Positions 33,799-42,203 of a stretch of 64,000 nt of DNA are shown in pieces. The DNA lies in NCBI GenBank assembly GCA_027923965.1, contig AP026969.1, positions 1,984,001 through 2,048,000 on the forward strand, in the 5' to 3' direction. Below the pieces are notes generated by a model. That model did no database searches. It saw nothing but the letters and a program-made list of their open reading frames with translations, and was not told the DNA's origin. This DNA comes from Comamonadaceae bacterium OS-1. Its GTDB lineage: Bacteria > Pseudomonadota > Gammaproteobacteria > Burkholderiales > Burkholderiaceae_C. A program made the translations under genes and the position numbers. The number at the start of each line of letters is the position of its first letter. Position 1 is the first letter of the stretch.

Positions 33799-34352
33799 CG
33801 CACGGCCCTGGCACGGGTCACGTAGCCGCTGACCGGGTCGAAGCAGGGCGGGTAGGCGGCCAGATCCGCCTGCATCTCGCAGTGCGGGCGGCCATGGATG
33901 CTGAGCTCGCCCAACTGTTGCCAGTTCAGCTTGCGAAACAGCGGCGCGTTTTGCGCCTGCACATGGGCCAGAAAGGTGTGGCAGCCCAGCGCGTGGGCGC
34001 GGCTGACCGCCAGGCGGATCAGCGTGGCCCCCAGGTGGCCCTGGCTGCGAAACGACGGGTGCACCGCCAGCCGCGAGCCCCACCACAGGCCGGGCGATTT
34101 TTCATGGATGCGCACCGTGCCTACCACCTGGTCGGGCATGCCGCCGCGGCAGGACATGGCCACCAGCAGGTGGGATGCGTCGTCGATGCTGTCGCGGTCG
34201 TCCCCGGTGAAGAGGCCTTGCTCGATGCAAAACACCGCCCGGCGCAGCGCAAAGGCCTCGCGCCGCTCCCAGTCCTGGCAGGCGGCGCGCACCAGGAACT
34301 CGACCGGGGCCCAGACGGGCGGGGTTTCCAGGATGTTGTCGATGCAGAGCAT
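33795..34352 (-). CDS. MSMEG_0567/Sll0786 family nitrogen starvation N-acetyltransferase (NitE-type)
   Basis: A 185-residue GNAT-fold protein. The acetyl-CoA-binding motif is in RLAVHPSFRSQGHLGATLIR and an acceptor-side segment in AHVQAQNAPLFRKLNW. The C-terminal extension HGRPHCEMQADLAAYPP is characteristic of this cluster-specific group, not of general GNATs. It follows the radical SAM gene by 12 bases and overlaps the AIR-like gene. It presumably acylates the cluster's small-molecule intermediate; neither donor nor acceptor is known. Confidence 0.88.
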   Translation of the reverse strand: MLCIDNILETPPVWAPVEFLVRAACQDWERREAFALRRAVFCIEQGLFTGDDRDSIDDASHLLVAMSCRGGMPDQVVGTVRIHEKSPGLWWGSRLAVHPSFRSQGHLGATLIRLAVSRAHALGCHTFLAHVQAQNAPLFRKLNWQQLGELSIHGRPHCEMQADLAAYPPCFDPVSGYVTRARAVR

Positions 34353-34364
34353 GGCCTTGGCTCC

Positions 34365-35471
34365 TCAGGTTTCGTAAACAGACAAAGACGAGCACGCGCC
34401 GCACTTGCCGCACCCGGCCTTGATGTCGCTGGAGCGCAAATTCGCCTCGGCCACGCTGCGGCCCAGCGGCTGCAGGATGGAGCGCATGAACTCGGGTGAG
34501 GGGGCCGCGTGGTCTTCCAGCGGCGTGCCGCTGATGGGTACAAACGGCACCACAAACGGGTACACGCCCAGCGCCAGCAACTGGTCGCAGATCTGCAAAA
34601 TGGCTTCCCGCGTATCGCCCAGCCCGGCCAGGATGTAGGTGCTGACCTGGCCTCGGCCAAATACGCGCACGGCCGCTTCAAATGCTTCCATGTAGCGGCT
34701 GATGGGCACCTGGGCCTTGCCGGGCATGATCTTGTCGCGCAGCGCGGGGGTGACCACCTCCAGGTGCATGCCTAGGGTGTCGATGCCCGAGGCCCGCATG
34801 CGCTCAAACCACACGTCTTTATCCGGCGGCTCGCACTGCCCCTGGATGGGGATATCAACCGCCGCCTTGACGGCAAATGCGCTGTCGCACAGCACCTGGG
34901 CACCCCGGTCGGTAGCGTTGGGCGTGCCGGTGGTCATCACCATGTGCTTGATGCCGTCCAGCAGCACGGCGGCGCGGGCCACTTCGGCCAGTTGCTGCGG
35001 GGTCTTGTGGGCGATGGTGCGGCCTGCGGCCAGGGACTGGCCGATTGCGCAGAACTTGCAGGTCTTTTTGCGGCTCTCGTAGCGTATGCAGGTTTGCAGC
35101 ACCGTGGTGGCCAGCACGTCCGCGCCGTGCAGCGTGGCAATGTGCGAGTAGGGCACGCCGTCCATCGTCTGCATTGCATAAAAGCGCGGCTGCTTGGGGA
35201 AGCTGATGCTGGCAATCGGGATGCTGCCGCGCGTCACCACGCTGCGGCCTTGTGCATCCGGTGCCAGTGCGGTGAACGGCGAGTTCCAGGCGCTGGAGGT
35301 GTGCACCGGCACCATGATGGTGTGGCCGTCTACCGTCACCGCCTTGTGGTCGCTGGGGCCCGCGCCGCCCTTGCGGCTGGCCACGCCCGCGCTGGGGTCC
35401 ACCAGCCGCAGCCCGAAGGACTGCAGCTCGGTCATCAACTCACGACTCATGGGTTGGAGGCTGAGGTTCAT
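34365..35471 (-). CDS. MSMEG_0568 family radical SAM protein (NitD-type)
   Basis: A 368-residue radical SAM enzyme. The cluster cysteines appear to be C128, C138 and C141 ([18 protein letters not shown]), which is CX9CX2C and not the canonical CX3CX2C. A second cysteine group near the C-terminus ([11 protein letters not shown]) may bind an auxiliary cluster. SAM-binding loops include [10 protein letters not shown] and [17 protein letters not shown] 35471 is preferred; the reading frame overlaps the nitrilase stop by 32 bases, implying coupling. This is the most chemically demanding step of the Nit1C cluster and its product is unknown. Confidence 0.88.
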   Translation of the reverse strand: MNLSLQPMSRELMTELQSFGLRLVDPSAGVASRKGGAGPSDHKAVTVDGHTIMVPVHTSSAWNSPFTALAPDAQGRSVVTRGSIPIASISFPKQPRFYAMQTMDGVPYSHIATLHGADVLATTVLQTCIRYESRKKTCKFCAIGQSLAAGRTIAHKTPQQLAEVARAAVLLDGIKHMVMTTGTPNATDRGAQVLCDSAFAVKAAVDIPIQGQCEPPDKDVWFERMRASGIDTLGMHLEVVTPALRDKIMPGKAQVPISRYMEAFEAAVRVFGRGQVSTYILAGLGDTREAILQICDQLLALGVYPFVVPFVPISGTPLEDHAAPSPEFMRSILQPLGRSVAEANLRSSDIKAGCGKCGACSSLSVYET

Positions 35472-36444
35472 ACGGGCTTTCAAAGGTAGAGGGGGTGGCG
35501 GCCATGCGCTGCAGGGGTACGGCGGGGCGGTCGTTGAGCACCAGGCCCAGCAGCTCGGGGCGGGCGTAGTGGCCCACCGAATCCATCATGCGTTTGCGCT
35601 TGGTGATCAGCGCCATGTCCAGGTCGGTAATCACCATGCCTTCGCCCTCGGTCAGCGGCGGGGCCAGGTGCTTGCCCTCGGGCGAAACAATGGCTGTGTG
35701 GCAGCCGCCGCGCAGGGCTTTTTGCAGCGCCGTGTCGGGGGTGATGGCCATGATTTGTGCGTCCGTCAGCCAGCCTGTGGCGTTGACCACAAAGCAGCCG
35801 GATTCGAGTGCGTGGTGGCGGATGGTGACTTCCATCTGCTCGGCAAAAATCGGCCCGACCAGCGAGCCGGGGAACTGGGCGCAGTGGATTTCTTCGTGCT
35901 GCGCCATCAGGCTGTAGCGGGCCAGCGGGTTGTAGTGCTCCCAGCAGGCCAGTGCGCCCACGCGGCCCACCGCCGTTTCCACCACCTTCAGCCCGGCCCC
36001 ATCGCCCATGCCCCAGACCATGCGCTCGTGGTAGGTGGGGGTGATCTTGCGGCGCTTCAACGCCAGGCTGCCGTCGGCGTCGAACACCAGCTGGGTGTTG
36101 TACAGGCTGCCATGGTCGCGCTCGTTCACGCCCAGCACCACCACCATGCCGTGGGCCCGCGCCTGCTCGGCTACTGCCGCCGTTACCGGGCCGGGCACTA
36201 CCACGGCGCGCTCGTACAGCTTCAGGTGGGGCGCACCTTGCAGCACCGGCGGCAGCACGAACGAGAAGTAGGGGTAGTAGGGCAGGAAGGTCTCGGGGAA
36301 GACCATGATTTGCACGCCCTTGCGGGCCCCTTCGGCGATAGCCTCGCACACCCGCTCCAGCGTGCCTTCGGGGCGTTCAAAGTCCGGGGCAATCTGCACC
36401 GCGGCCGCACGGACTGAGGTGGCTTTAGCGGATATGGCAGCCAT
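35440..36444 (-). CDS. Nit6803-type nitrilase (NitC-type)
   Basis: A 334-residue C-N hydrolase. The catalytic triad is E51 (FPETF), K133 ([12 protein letters not shown]) and C167 ([10 protein letters not shown]), two residues offset from the published Synechocystis Nit6803 numbering as I recall it. The length and the C-terminal extension suit a spiral-forming nitrilase. It would hydrolyse R-CN to the acid and ammonia, or act on a cyanide-derived nitrile made by the other cluster proteins. Its ATG directly follows the preceding gene's stop (TAAATG). It is the signature gene of Nit1C clusters, which have been linked to growth on cyanide as nitrogen source. Confidence 0.92.
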   Translation of the reverse strand: MAAISAKATSVRAAAVQIAPDFERPEGTLERVCEAIAEGARKGVQIMVFPETFLPYYPYFSFVLPPVLQGAPHLKLYERAVVVPGPVTAAVAEQARAHGMVVVLGVNERDHGSLYNTQLVFDADGSLALKRRKITPTYHERMVWGMGDGAGLKVVETAVGRVGALACWEHYNPLARYSLMAQHEEIHCAQFPGSLVGPIFAEQMEVTIRHHALESGCFVVNATGWLTDAQIMAITPDTALQKALRGGCHTAIVSPEGKHLAPPLTEGEGMVITDLDMALITKRKRMMDSVGHYARPELLGLVLNDRPAVPLQRMAATPSTFESPYEPQPPTHES

Positions 36445-36927
36445 TTACAGCGTCCAGGTGTCGAGGATGACGGCACCGGCCTTTTTGTGGATCAGCACGA
36501 TGTCCAGCACGTCCAGCGGGCTGATCGGGCGTATGCCTTCGATCAACGCGCCTTCGCCGTGCCCGTACAGCGCCTGCAGCGCAAAGCGGCAGGCGTAGAC
36601 CTTGCCGCCCTCGGCCATGAACTTGGTGATCTGGTTGTTGAAGTTTTGGTGGCCGGGAAAGGCCTCGTCGCCCAGCGTGGGAAAGCCGCGCTGCACGCCC
36701 AGCGTCACACCGGGGCCATACAGCAGCACCGAGGTCTCGAAACCCTTGCGCTGCAGCCGGGTGGCCTGCAGCAGGTTGACGAAGCCGATGGAGCCTTCAA
36801 AGGCCACGGTGTGGAAGGTGACCAGGGCTTTCTCGCCCGGCGCGGCCTTCACGTCTTCAAAGACTTTTTCTTCGTAATCGACAAGGAAGTCGCCTTTGGC
36901 GTTGGCGGGCTTGGTGACTTTGGGCAT
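36445..36927 (-). CDS. MSMEG_0572/Sll0783 family nitrogen starvation response protein (NitB-type)
   Basis: 160 residues from ATG 36927 (GGAG eight bases upstream); a longer frame exists but covers the promoter. The protein has a DsrE-like look: [20 protein letters not shown] then [16 protein letters not shown], with [14 protein letters not shown] near the end. Homologues are induced on nitrogen starvation in cyanobacteria. It is the first gene of the nine-gene operon, about 42 bases after the predicted sigma-54 transcription start. No reaction is known; sulfur- or small-ligand-carrier roles are possible for the fold. Confidence 0.9.
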   Translation of the reverse strand: MPKVTKPANAKGDFLVDYEEKVFEDVKAAPGEKALVTFHTVAFEGSIGFVNLLQATRLQRKGFETSVLLYGPGVTLGVQRGFPTLGDEAFPGHQNFNNQITKFMAEGGKVYACRFALQALYGHGEGALIEGIRPISPLDVLDIVLIHKKAGAVILDTWTL

Positions 36928-36980
36928 GGGGAATCTCCAGGTAAACAGGGTGGATGAAAGGACTGTCGCCCTGGACATTT

Positions 36981-36996
36981 CGCACGCTCCGTGCCA
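36981..36996 (-). promoter_or_regulatory. Sigma-54 promoter of the Nit1C operon
   Basis: Minus strand TGGCACG (36996-36990), then GTGCG at 36985-36981. The -24 part is a perfect TGGCACG and the GC at -12 is at exact spacing; only the flanking bases of the -12 box differ. Transcription would begin near 36969, 42 bases before the first start codon. This gives a direct route for nitrogen control through NtrC. Confidence 0.7.
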
Positions 36997-37011
36997 CGGC
37001 AATCGCCCCCT

Positions 37012-37252
37012 CATGCGATCAAGTCGCCATCAAAGCCGCTGGATCTGCCCCGGCGGTTTAAAATTTTTTTTCCAGGCCCTGAAAGCACCGGTTGGCGGTG
37101 TTTTTTCGCACTGGTTTAATGCGTTTTCCATGCGATCAATGCACCCGATAAACTGTTTTTGTGCACCAGCAGGATGCACAATCCGCGTGTGCAGCGGGCT
37201 TGGAACTTGCATCAATGATTGGATGCCAATGCAATCAAGCCATACGATCAAG
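37012..37252 (+). promoter_or_regulatory. Four direct repeats of a CATGCGATCAAG-type site (MocR operator candidates)
   Basis: CATGCGATCAAG at 37012-37023, CATGCGATCAAT at 37129-37140, AATGCAATCAAG at 37228-37239 and CATACGATCAAG at 37241-37252. The last two are tandem with a 13-base pitch just before the mocR start. Direct repeats are the usual binding mode of MocR-type regulators. The first copy lies just upstream of the sigma-54 promoter, so one protein could connect both transcription units. Confidence 0.65.
37162..37178. promoter_or_regulatory. NtrC-like enhancer palindrome
   Basis: TGCACCAGCAGGATGCA differs by one base from TGCACC-N5-GGTGCA. It is about 180 bp upstream of the sigma-54 promoter, within the range of NtrC enhancers. 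An overlapping weaker palindrome, TGCAC-N9-GTGCA, occupies 37174-37192. The rest of the 345-bp gene-free interval 36928-37272 holds only the promoter and repeats listed separately. Confidence 0.55.
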
Positions 37253-37272
37253 TTGAACCGGCCAGTCACCCC

Positions 37273-38664
37273 ATGAACAAAACCCCCGCCCACTGGATCA
37301 AGAAGCTGCACAAGAGCGACAAGCCGGCCTACCTCTTGATGGCCGACCTGATTGCCGACGACGTGCGCACCGGCAGATTGGTGGCCCGCGACCGCCTGCC
37401 CACGCTGCGCGAGCTGGCCGAGGACCTGCAGCTCAACTACACCACCGTGGCGCGCGGCTACAGCGAGGCCCGCAAGCGCGGCCTGATCGACAGCCACGCG
37501 GGCATGGGCACCTATGTGCGCGGCAGCAGCCCCAGCCTGCCCCTGCGCGGTGGCAGTGCGGCCGAGATGACCATGAACCTGCCGCCCGAGCCCCAAGACC
37601 CGGCCCTGCTGGCCCACATGCACGACACCGCCGCCGGGGTCATGGCCAGCGCCGACCTGTACGCCTTGCTGCGCTACCAGGACTTTGGCGGCACCCTGCA
37701 CGACCGCGAGGTGGCCGCCCAGTGGCTGCGCCGCCGCGTGCCCACCAGCCGGGTGGAGCAGGTGCTGGTCTGCCCCGGCATCCACAGCGTGCTGACGGCC
37801 TTGTTTTCGCAACTGGCGCGCCCTGGCGAGCTGGTGTGCGTAGAGGCGCTGACCTACCCCGGCGTGAAAGCCATCGCCGCCCAGCTCGGCATCCAGCTGC
37901 ACGCCCTGCCGCTGGACGACGACGGCCCCAGCGCCGAAGCCTTCGAGCACGCCTGCAAAACCCTGCACCCCAAGGCGCTGTACTGCAACCCCACGCTGCT
38001 CAACCCCACCACCGCCACCGTCAGCCGTTCGCGCCGTGAGGCCCTGGCCGACGTGGCCTTGCGCTACGCGATTCCGATCATCGAAGACGATGCCTATGCG
38101 ATGTTGCCCAGGGAGATGCCGCCGACCATGGCCACCTTGGCCCCAGGCCTCACCTACTACATCACCGGCTTCGCCAAATGCTTTGGCGCGGGCCTGCGCA
38201 ACGCCTACGTGTGCTCGCCCGGCGACCGCCAATCGCAGCGGCTGGCCGGAGCCCTGCGTGCCACCACGGTGATGGCCTCGCCGTTCACCAACGCGCTCGC
38301 CACCTTCTGGGTGGAAGACGGTACGGCCGATGCCATGCTGCAAGCCATCCGCAGCGAATGCGCCGCCCGCCAGGCGGTGGCCGAGCGCCACCTGGCCCCC
38401 TTTGGCATGCGCGGCCACCCCGAGGCCTTCCACCTGTGGCTGCCCGTGGCCGAGGGCTGGAGCCCCGTGGAACTGGCCGCCCACTTGCGCAGCCAGGGCG
38501 TGGGCGTGGTGGCCAGCGCCGCGTTTTCCACCGACGGCGACCCGCCCGATGCCGTACGCATCTGCCTGGGTGGCCCCACCACGCTGGACGAATGCGAGCG
38601 CGGCATGCACCTGGTGGCTGATACGCTGCTACACCCGGTGCACCACCACGCCACCAATCTTTAA
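37273..38664 (+). CDS. MocR-type transcriptional regulator (GntR helix-turn-helix plus aminotransferase-like domain)
   Basis: 463 residues from ATG 37273. An N-terminal GntR winged helix ([20 protein letters not shown] through [19 protein letters not shown]) is joined to a fold-type-I PLP domain. The PLP-binding lysine is likely K300 in [14 protein letters not shown] and the cofactor aspartate lies in [10 protein letters not shown]. Such proteins sense an amino acid or amine through PLP. It is divergent from the Nit1C operon, and four similar direct repeats fill the space between them, so it is a strong candidate regulator of that cluster and of the genes downstream (NTF2-like, cynS). Confidence 0.88.
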   Translation: MNKTPAHWIKKLHKSDKPAYLLMADLIADDVRTGRLVARDRLPTLRELAEDLQLNYTTVARGYSEARKRGLIDSHAGMGTYVRGSSPSLPLRGGSAAEMTMNLPPEPQDPALLAHMHDTAAGVMASADLYALLRYQDFGGTLHDREVAAQWLRRRVPTSRVEQVLVCPGIHSVLTALFSQLARPGELVCVEALTYPGVKAIAAQLGIQLHALPLDDDGPSAEAFEHACKTLHPKALYCNPTLLNPTTATVSRSRREALADVALRYAIPIIEDDAYAMLPREMPPTMATLAPGLTYYITGFAKCFGAGLRNAYVCSPGDRQSQRLAGALRATTVMASPFTNALATFWVEDGTADAMLQAIRSECAARQAVAERHLAPFGMRGHPEAFHLWLPVAEGWSPVELAAHLRSQGVGVVASAAFSTDGDPPDAVRICLGGPTTLDECERGMHLVADTLLHPVHHHATNL

Positions 38665-38678
38665 CCCGAGGAGACACC

Positions 38679-39146
38679 ATGGAAACCAAGCCACCACTGC
38701 CCCCATTCACGCAAGAGACCGCCACCCAAAAAGTTCGCATGGCCGAAGACGCCTGGAACAGCCGCGACCCCGACCGCGTGGTGCAGGTCTACACCCCCGA
38801 CACCCGTTGGCGCAACCGCGCCGAATTTCCCACCGGCCGCGCCGAAGTGCACCAGTTCCTCACCCGCAAATGGGCCAAGGAGCTGGACTACCGCCTCATT
38901 AAAGAGCTGTGGGCTTTCACCGGCAACCGCATCGCCGTGCGCTTTGCCTACGAGTGGCACGACGCGGCCGGCCAGTGGTTCCGCAGCTATGGCAACGAGA
39001 ACTGGGAGTTCACCGAACAGGGCCTGATGGCCTGGCGCTTTGCCAGCATCAACGACCTGGCCATCACCGAGGCAGAACGCAAGTTCCACTGGCCCCTGGG
39101 CCGCCGCCCAGACGACCACCCCTCGCTGAGTGCTATGGGTTTATAG
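38679..39146 (+). CDS. NTF2-like (DUF1348/SnoaL-type) protein
   Basis: A 155-residue single cone-shaped alpha+beta domain. The sequence [20 protein letters not shown] then [17 protein letters not shown], and [24 protein letters not shown], is typical of the DUF1348 branch of the nuclear-transport-factor-2 fold. These small proteins bind or isomerise small hydrophobic molecules; no reaction is assigned. Spaced 14 bp after the mocR stop with GAGGAGA upstream, it is probably co-transcribed with mocR and belongs to the same locus as the Nit1C cluster and cynS. Confidence 0.8.
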   Translation: METKPPLPPFTQETATQKVRMAEDAWNSRDPDRVVQVYTPDTRWRNRAEFPTGRAEVHQFLTRKWAKELDYRLIKELWAFTGNRIAVRFAYEWHDAAGQWFRSYGNENWEFTEQGLMAWRFASINDLAITEAERKFHWPLGRRPDDHPSLSAMGL

Positions 39147-39157
39147 AGAAATTTTCA

Positions 39158-39226
39158 GCCTGTGATTGGCAGCCTGTGCTTATGGATACAGCGTAAGCAG
39201 CTATCAAAAAGATATTATTTTTTCAA
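39158..39226 (+). repeat. Palindromic intergenic repeat, copy 7
   Basis: CAGCCTGTGCTTATGGATAC then AGCGTAAGCAGCTATCAAAA and AGATATTATTTTTT. It lies between the NTF2-like gene and cynS, so it falls in the untranslated part of a probable mocR-NTF2-cynS message. Confidence 0.78.
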
Positions 39227-39239
39227 AACCGGAGCTTCC

Positions 39240-39683
39240 ATGAACCGCAATGACATCACCGAAAAAATCATCACCGTCAAGGTCGCCAAAGGCATCCAGT
39301 GGGCCGACGTGGCCAAAAAGGTCGGCCAGTCCAAGGAATGGACGACAGCAGCCTGCCTGGGCCAGATGACCTGTGATGCCGCGCAGGCCAAGGCCATCGG
39401 CAAGATCTTCGGCCTGACCAGCGACGAGCAAAAGTGGCTGCAGGTGGTGCCCTATAAAGGCTCGCTGCCCACCCCCGTGCCCACCGACCCGCTGATCTAC
39501 CGCTGGTACGAGATCGTCAGCGTATATGGCAGCACCATCAAGGAGCTGATCCACGAAGAGTTCGGCGACGGCATCATGAGCGCCATTGATTTCAGCATGG
39601 ACATAGAGCGCCAGCCCGACCCCAAGGGCGACCGGGTCAAGGTGGTGTTGTCGGGGAAGTTTTTGCCGTACAAGACGTATTGA
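39240..39683 (+). CDS. cynS: Cyanase (cyanate hydratase)
   Basis: A 147-residue enzyme converting cyanate plus bicarbonate to carbamate, then ammonia and CO2. The catalytic residues R88, E91 and S114 are present (IYRWYEIVSVYG and IMSAIDF), each eight positions before the E. coli numbering because the N-terminus is shorter. The N-terminal helix-turn-helix-like domain is intact. ATG 39240 has GGAG upstream and gives the typical start; an upstream extension would come from the repeat. Its position beside Nit1C fits a nitrogen-scavenging locus that also detoxifies cyanate. Confidence 0.95.
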   Translation: MNRNDITEKIITVKVAKGIQWADVAKKVGQSKEWTTAACLGQMTCDAAQAKAIGKIFGLTSDEQKWLQVVPYKGSLPTPVPTDPLIYRWYEIVSVYGSTIKELIHEEFGDGIMSAIDFSMDIERQPDPKGDRVKVVLSGKFLPYKTY

Positions 39684-39767
39684 CAGAGTGATGTTCTTGG
39701 GTATCCCTTTGCGGTCGATACGGCAGCCCTTGGACTCAGACTTTCAGGCCATTTTTCAACTACTGAA

Positions 39768-39815
39768 TAGGTCTCCTGCGCTCACTAGAACAGCGTAAGA
39801 AGCTCCTATTTTTTA
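39768..39815 (+). repeat. Palindromic intergenic repeat, copy 8, supplying a gene's C-terminus
   Basis: CTCCTGCGCTCACTAGAACA then GCGTAAGAAGCTCCTATTTT and TTACTATCAAAATAGG further on. The histidine phosphatase gene ends inside this element: on the minus strand its last codons (FDSKK) and TAG stop fall in the ATTTTGATAGTAAAAAATAG segment (up to about 39830). Confidence 0.6.
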
Positions 39816-40411
39816 CTATCAAAATAGGTGTAATCGGCACTGCCGACAGGAGGTACATCTAGGCCCATCCATGCGAGTTGGTACACGGCTCCATTGCCTA
39901 GCTGCCAGTCAAAGAAGTCTTCAAAACCTGCGTGGCTGACGGCGCGCACCACCTTGGCGACAAAGCCGTGTGCCACCAGGGCAATTTGCTGGCCTGCATA
40001 GGCTGCGTAAAGCTCCCTCAGGCCGTGGTGGACCCGGTCCACCACGGCCTGAATCGTCTCGCCACCGGGAGGCGCGGCATCCCAGGTACGGGTGACATTC
40101 TGTGCCCATAGCGCCGGGAATTGCTGGCGGGCCTCTGTCTGGGTCAGTCCTTCAAAAATGCCCACGTTCCGTTCGCGAAACGCAGCGTGCACCACTGGAC
40201 TGCAAGCCCGACCCAGGCACAGCAAATCGGCAGTTTGCCGTGCCCGGCGCAGCGGTGAACACACCACCGCCGCCAAATCGGCAGGCAGCACGCCGTTGAG
40301 CGCGACGGCCTGCGCCACCCCAAAGGCGTTGAGCTCCGGGTCCAAAGCGCCCAGATAGCGGTGCTCGGCATTGACATCCGTTTGCCCGTGCCGGATGAGA
40401 AGCAGTTGCAT
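39806..40411 (-). CDS. Histidine phosphatase family protein (phosphoglycerate mutase-like)
   Basis: 201 residues from ATG 40411. The phosphohistidine motif RHGQ is in LLLIRHGQTDVN and the second active-site histidine in LVAHGFVAK, with the CSPLRRARQTA arginine pair between, so it is probably an active phosphatase. The C-terminal part GLDVPPVGSADYTYF ends with residues encoded by the edge of a palindromic repeat. The family includes alpha-ribazole phosphatase and sugar phosphatases; no cobalamin genes are nearby, so the substrate is open. Two GNAT genes lie upstream in the same direction. Confidence 0.82.
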   Translation of the reverse strand: MQLLLIRHGQTDVNAEHRYLGALDPELNAFGVAQAVALNGVLPADLAAVVCSPLRRARQTADLLCLGRACSPVVHAAFRERNVGIFEGLTQTEARQQFPALWAQNVTRTWDAAPPGGETIQAVVDRVHHGLRELYAAYAGQQIALVAHGFVAKVVRAVSHAGFEDFFDWQLGNGAVYQLAWMGLDVPPVGSADYTYFDSKK

Positions 40412-40416
40412 GGGGT

Positions 40417-40836
40417 TTAGCCAGAGGTGAACGATGCCAGCTGGATCACCCCGGCCTCTGAGGTTTGGAAGCCGCATTGTTGATAGAACCCGCGCAGCGC
40501 GGGCTCATAGTCCACGTGGATCCAGGCCAGTCCGGCGCTTTTGGCAGCGCCAATGCCGTGCAGCACCAGTTGGCGGCCTATGCCTTGCCTCCTGAAGGCT
40601 GGTGCCACGGTGGGGTCCAGCACGAAGGCGTGGGCATGCCCATCCCAGGCAATGTTCACGAAGCCCACCAGCGCCTCGCCGCTGTAGGCGCAGACACTGG
40701 TAAAGCCCGCCCGCAGCACCGGCTGGAAAGAGTGGCTTTGGTGGCCGGGCCACGACTGCGCAAACAGGGCGTTGCGCTCTGCGTCGCTGGCATCGGCATC
40801 GCGTCGGTACGCGATTGGCGGGTCATCGTTGGGCAT
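40417..40836 (-). CDS. GNAT family N-acetyltransferase
   Basis: 139 residues. The acetyl-CoA pyrophosphate-binding motif is in TVAPAFRRQGIGRQLVLHGI and the closing strand is WIHVDYEPALRGFYQQCGF. The gene ends six bases before the histidine phosphatase start, suggesting a small operon. Acceptor unknown. Confidence 0.82.
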   Translation of the reverse strand: MPNDDPPIAYRRDADASDAERNALFAQSWPGHQSHSFQPVLRAGFTSVCAYSGEALVGFVNIAWDGHAHAFVLDPTVAPAFRRQGIGRQLVLHGIGAAKSAGLAWIHVDYEPALRGFYQQCGFQTSEAGVIQLASFTSG

Positions 40837-40851
40837 GGCGTAGCCAGGTAC

Positions 40852-41322
40852 TTACAAATCCAAGGCCATGAACACGCTGTGCGGGTCTTCACGGTAGTCG
40901 GCGAAGGGGCCGCAGAAGCGAAAGCCTACGCTGGCGTAGAGCTTTTGCGCGGGGTGGAAGGCCTCTGCGGTGCCGGTTTCCAGGCTCAGGCGGGTGTAGC
41001 CGCGGGCTTTGGCCACGTCCAGTATGTGCATCAGCAAGGCGCGTCCGGCACCCCGGCCCCGGTGGGCGGCGGGGGTGCGCATGGATTTGAGCTCGCCGTG
41101 GTGGGCATCGAGCTGTTTGAGTGCGCCGCAGCCCAGCAGCAGCGGGCCATCCCAGGCGGTCCAGAAAGTGATGTCGGGGGCGCGCAGCTTGGTGATGTCC
41201 AGGGCATGCACGCTCTCGGGGGGCGAGAGGGCGTACATGCTGTCCAGGTGCTCTTGCAGCAAGGCCCGGATCTCGGGGCCGCTGAGGTCGTCGGTTGTGA
41301 TGTGCATGGATTCCACCCGCAT
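40852..41322 (-). CDS. GNAT family N-acetyltransferase
   Basis: 156 residues, of the group with N-terminal LLQEHLDSMYALSPPESVHA, often annotated as YafP/ElaA-like or putative acetyltransferase. The acetyl-CoA motif is MRTPAAHRGRGAGRALLMHI, and LSLETGTAEAFHPAQKLYAS completes the fold. It precedes another GNAT gene by 15 bases. The acceptor may be an amino acid or small amine; the sequence does not say. A palindromic repeat separates it from fabI. Confidence 0.82.
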   Translation of the reverse strand: MRVESMHITTDDLSGPEIRALLQEHLDSMYALSPPESVHALDITKLRAPDITFWTAWDGPLLLGCGALKQLDAHHGELKSMRTPAAHRGRGAGRALLMHILDVAKARGYTRLSLETGTAEAFHPAQKLYASVGFRFCGPFADYREDPHSVFMALDL

Positions 41323-41330
41323 GCTTTGTT

Positions 41331-41382
41331 TTTGATAGCTGCTCGTGCTTATCCCATCAGCACGAGCAGCCTTTTTTATGCT
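41331..41382 (-). repeat. Palindromic intergenic repeat, copy 9, with a perfect 12-bp stem
   Basis: GCTGCTCGTGCT (41338-41349), nine-base loop, AGCACGAGCAGC (41359-41370), then CTTTTTT. It is the only copy with a perfect stem. On the plus strand it would be a textbook intrinsic terminator, but both flanking genes are on the minus strand, where the stem is followed by TATCAAAAAC and not by a T-tract. Confidence 0.78.
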
Positions 41383-42167
41383 TAAGCGGCTTCGCCGATG
41401 CCACCCACCACCTGGCTGAAGCCGCCATCCACATAGGTGATCTCGGCGCTCACGCCTGCGGCCAGGTCGCTCAGCAGAAACGCGGCCACATTGCCCACGT
41501 CGTCAATCGTCACGTTGCGGCGGATGGGGCACTCTGCGGTGGCCTTGAGCATCTTGCCGAAGTCCTTGATGCCGCTGGCGGCCAGGGTTTTGATGGGGCC
41601 GGCGCTGATGCCGTTGACGCGCACGCCCTTGGGGCCGACCGACTCGGCCAGGTAGCGCACGCTGGCTTCCAGGCTGGCTTTGGCCAGGCCCATGGTGTTG
41701 TAGTTGGGCAAGACGCGCAGGCTGCCCAGGTAGGTGAGCGTGAGCAGGGCCGACTTGTCGCTGAGGTAGGGCAGGGCGGCCTTGGCCATGGCGGGGAAGC
41801 TGTAGGCGCTGATGTCATGGGCCACGCGGAAGCTTTCGCGGCTCAGGCCCTCCAAAAAGTCACCGGTGATCGCTTCGCGCGGTGCAAAGCCGATGCTGTG
41901 GACGAAGCCGTCGAAGGTAGGCCAGGTCTGGGCCAGGTCGGTGAACAGCTTGTCGATTTGCGCGTCATCGCCCACGTCGCAGTCGAAAATGAGTTTGGAG
42001 TCGAAGTCGGCGGCGAATTCGGTGATGCGGTCCTTGAAACGTTCACCCACGTAACTGAAGGCCAGCTCCGCGCCTTCGCGGCGGCAGGCCTTGGCAATGC
42101 CGTAGGCGATGGAGCGATTGCTCAGAACACCGGTGATGAGTAGTTTTTTGCCAGCCAGAAAGCCCAT
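41382..42167 (-). CDS. fabI: Enoyl-ACP reductase FabI
   Basis: A 261-residue NADH-dependent enzyme completing each fatty-acid elongation round. The N-terminus [20 protein letters not shown] carries the FabI-type dinucleotide motif. The catalytic tyrosines and lysine are in [20 protein letters not shown] (Y-x6-K), and [13 protein letters not shown] forms the substrate loop. It is the target enzyme type of triclosan and isoniazid-like inhibitors. Divergent from yejA, with only 36 bp between starts. Confidence 0.94.
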   Translation of the reverse strand: MGFLAGKKLLITGVLSNRSIAYGIAKACRREGAELAFSYVGERFKDRITEFAADFDSKLIFDCDVGDDAQIDKLFTDLAQTWPTFDGFVHSIGFAPREAITGDFLEGLSRESFRVAHDISAYSFPAMAKAALPYLSDKSALLTLTYLGSLRVLPNYNTMGLAKASLEASVRYLAESVGPKGVRVNGISAGPIKTLAASGIKDFGKMLKATAECPIRRNVTIDDVGNVAAFLLSDLAAGVSAEITYVDGGFSQVVGGIGEAA

Positions 42168-42203
42168 TTTTTATCTCCTGAAAAAGTATTGCAGAATTGT
42201 CGC

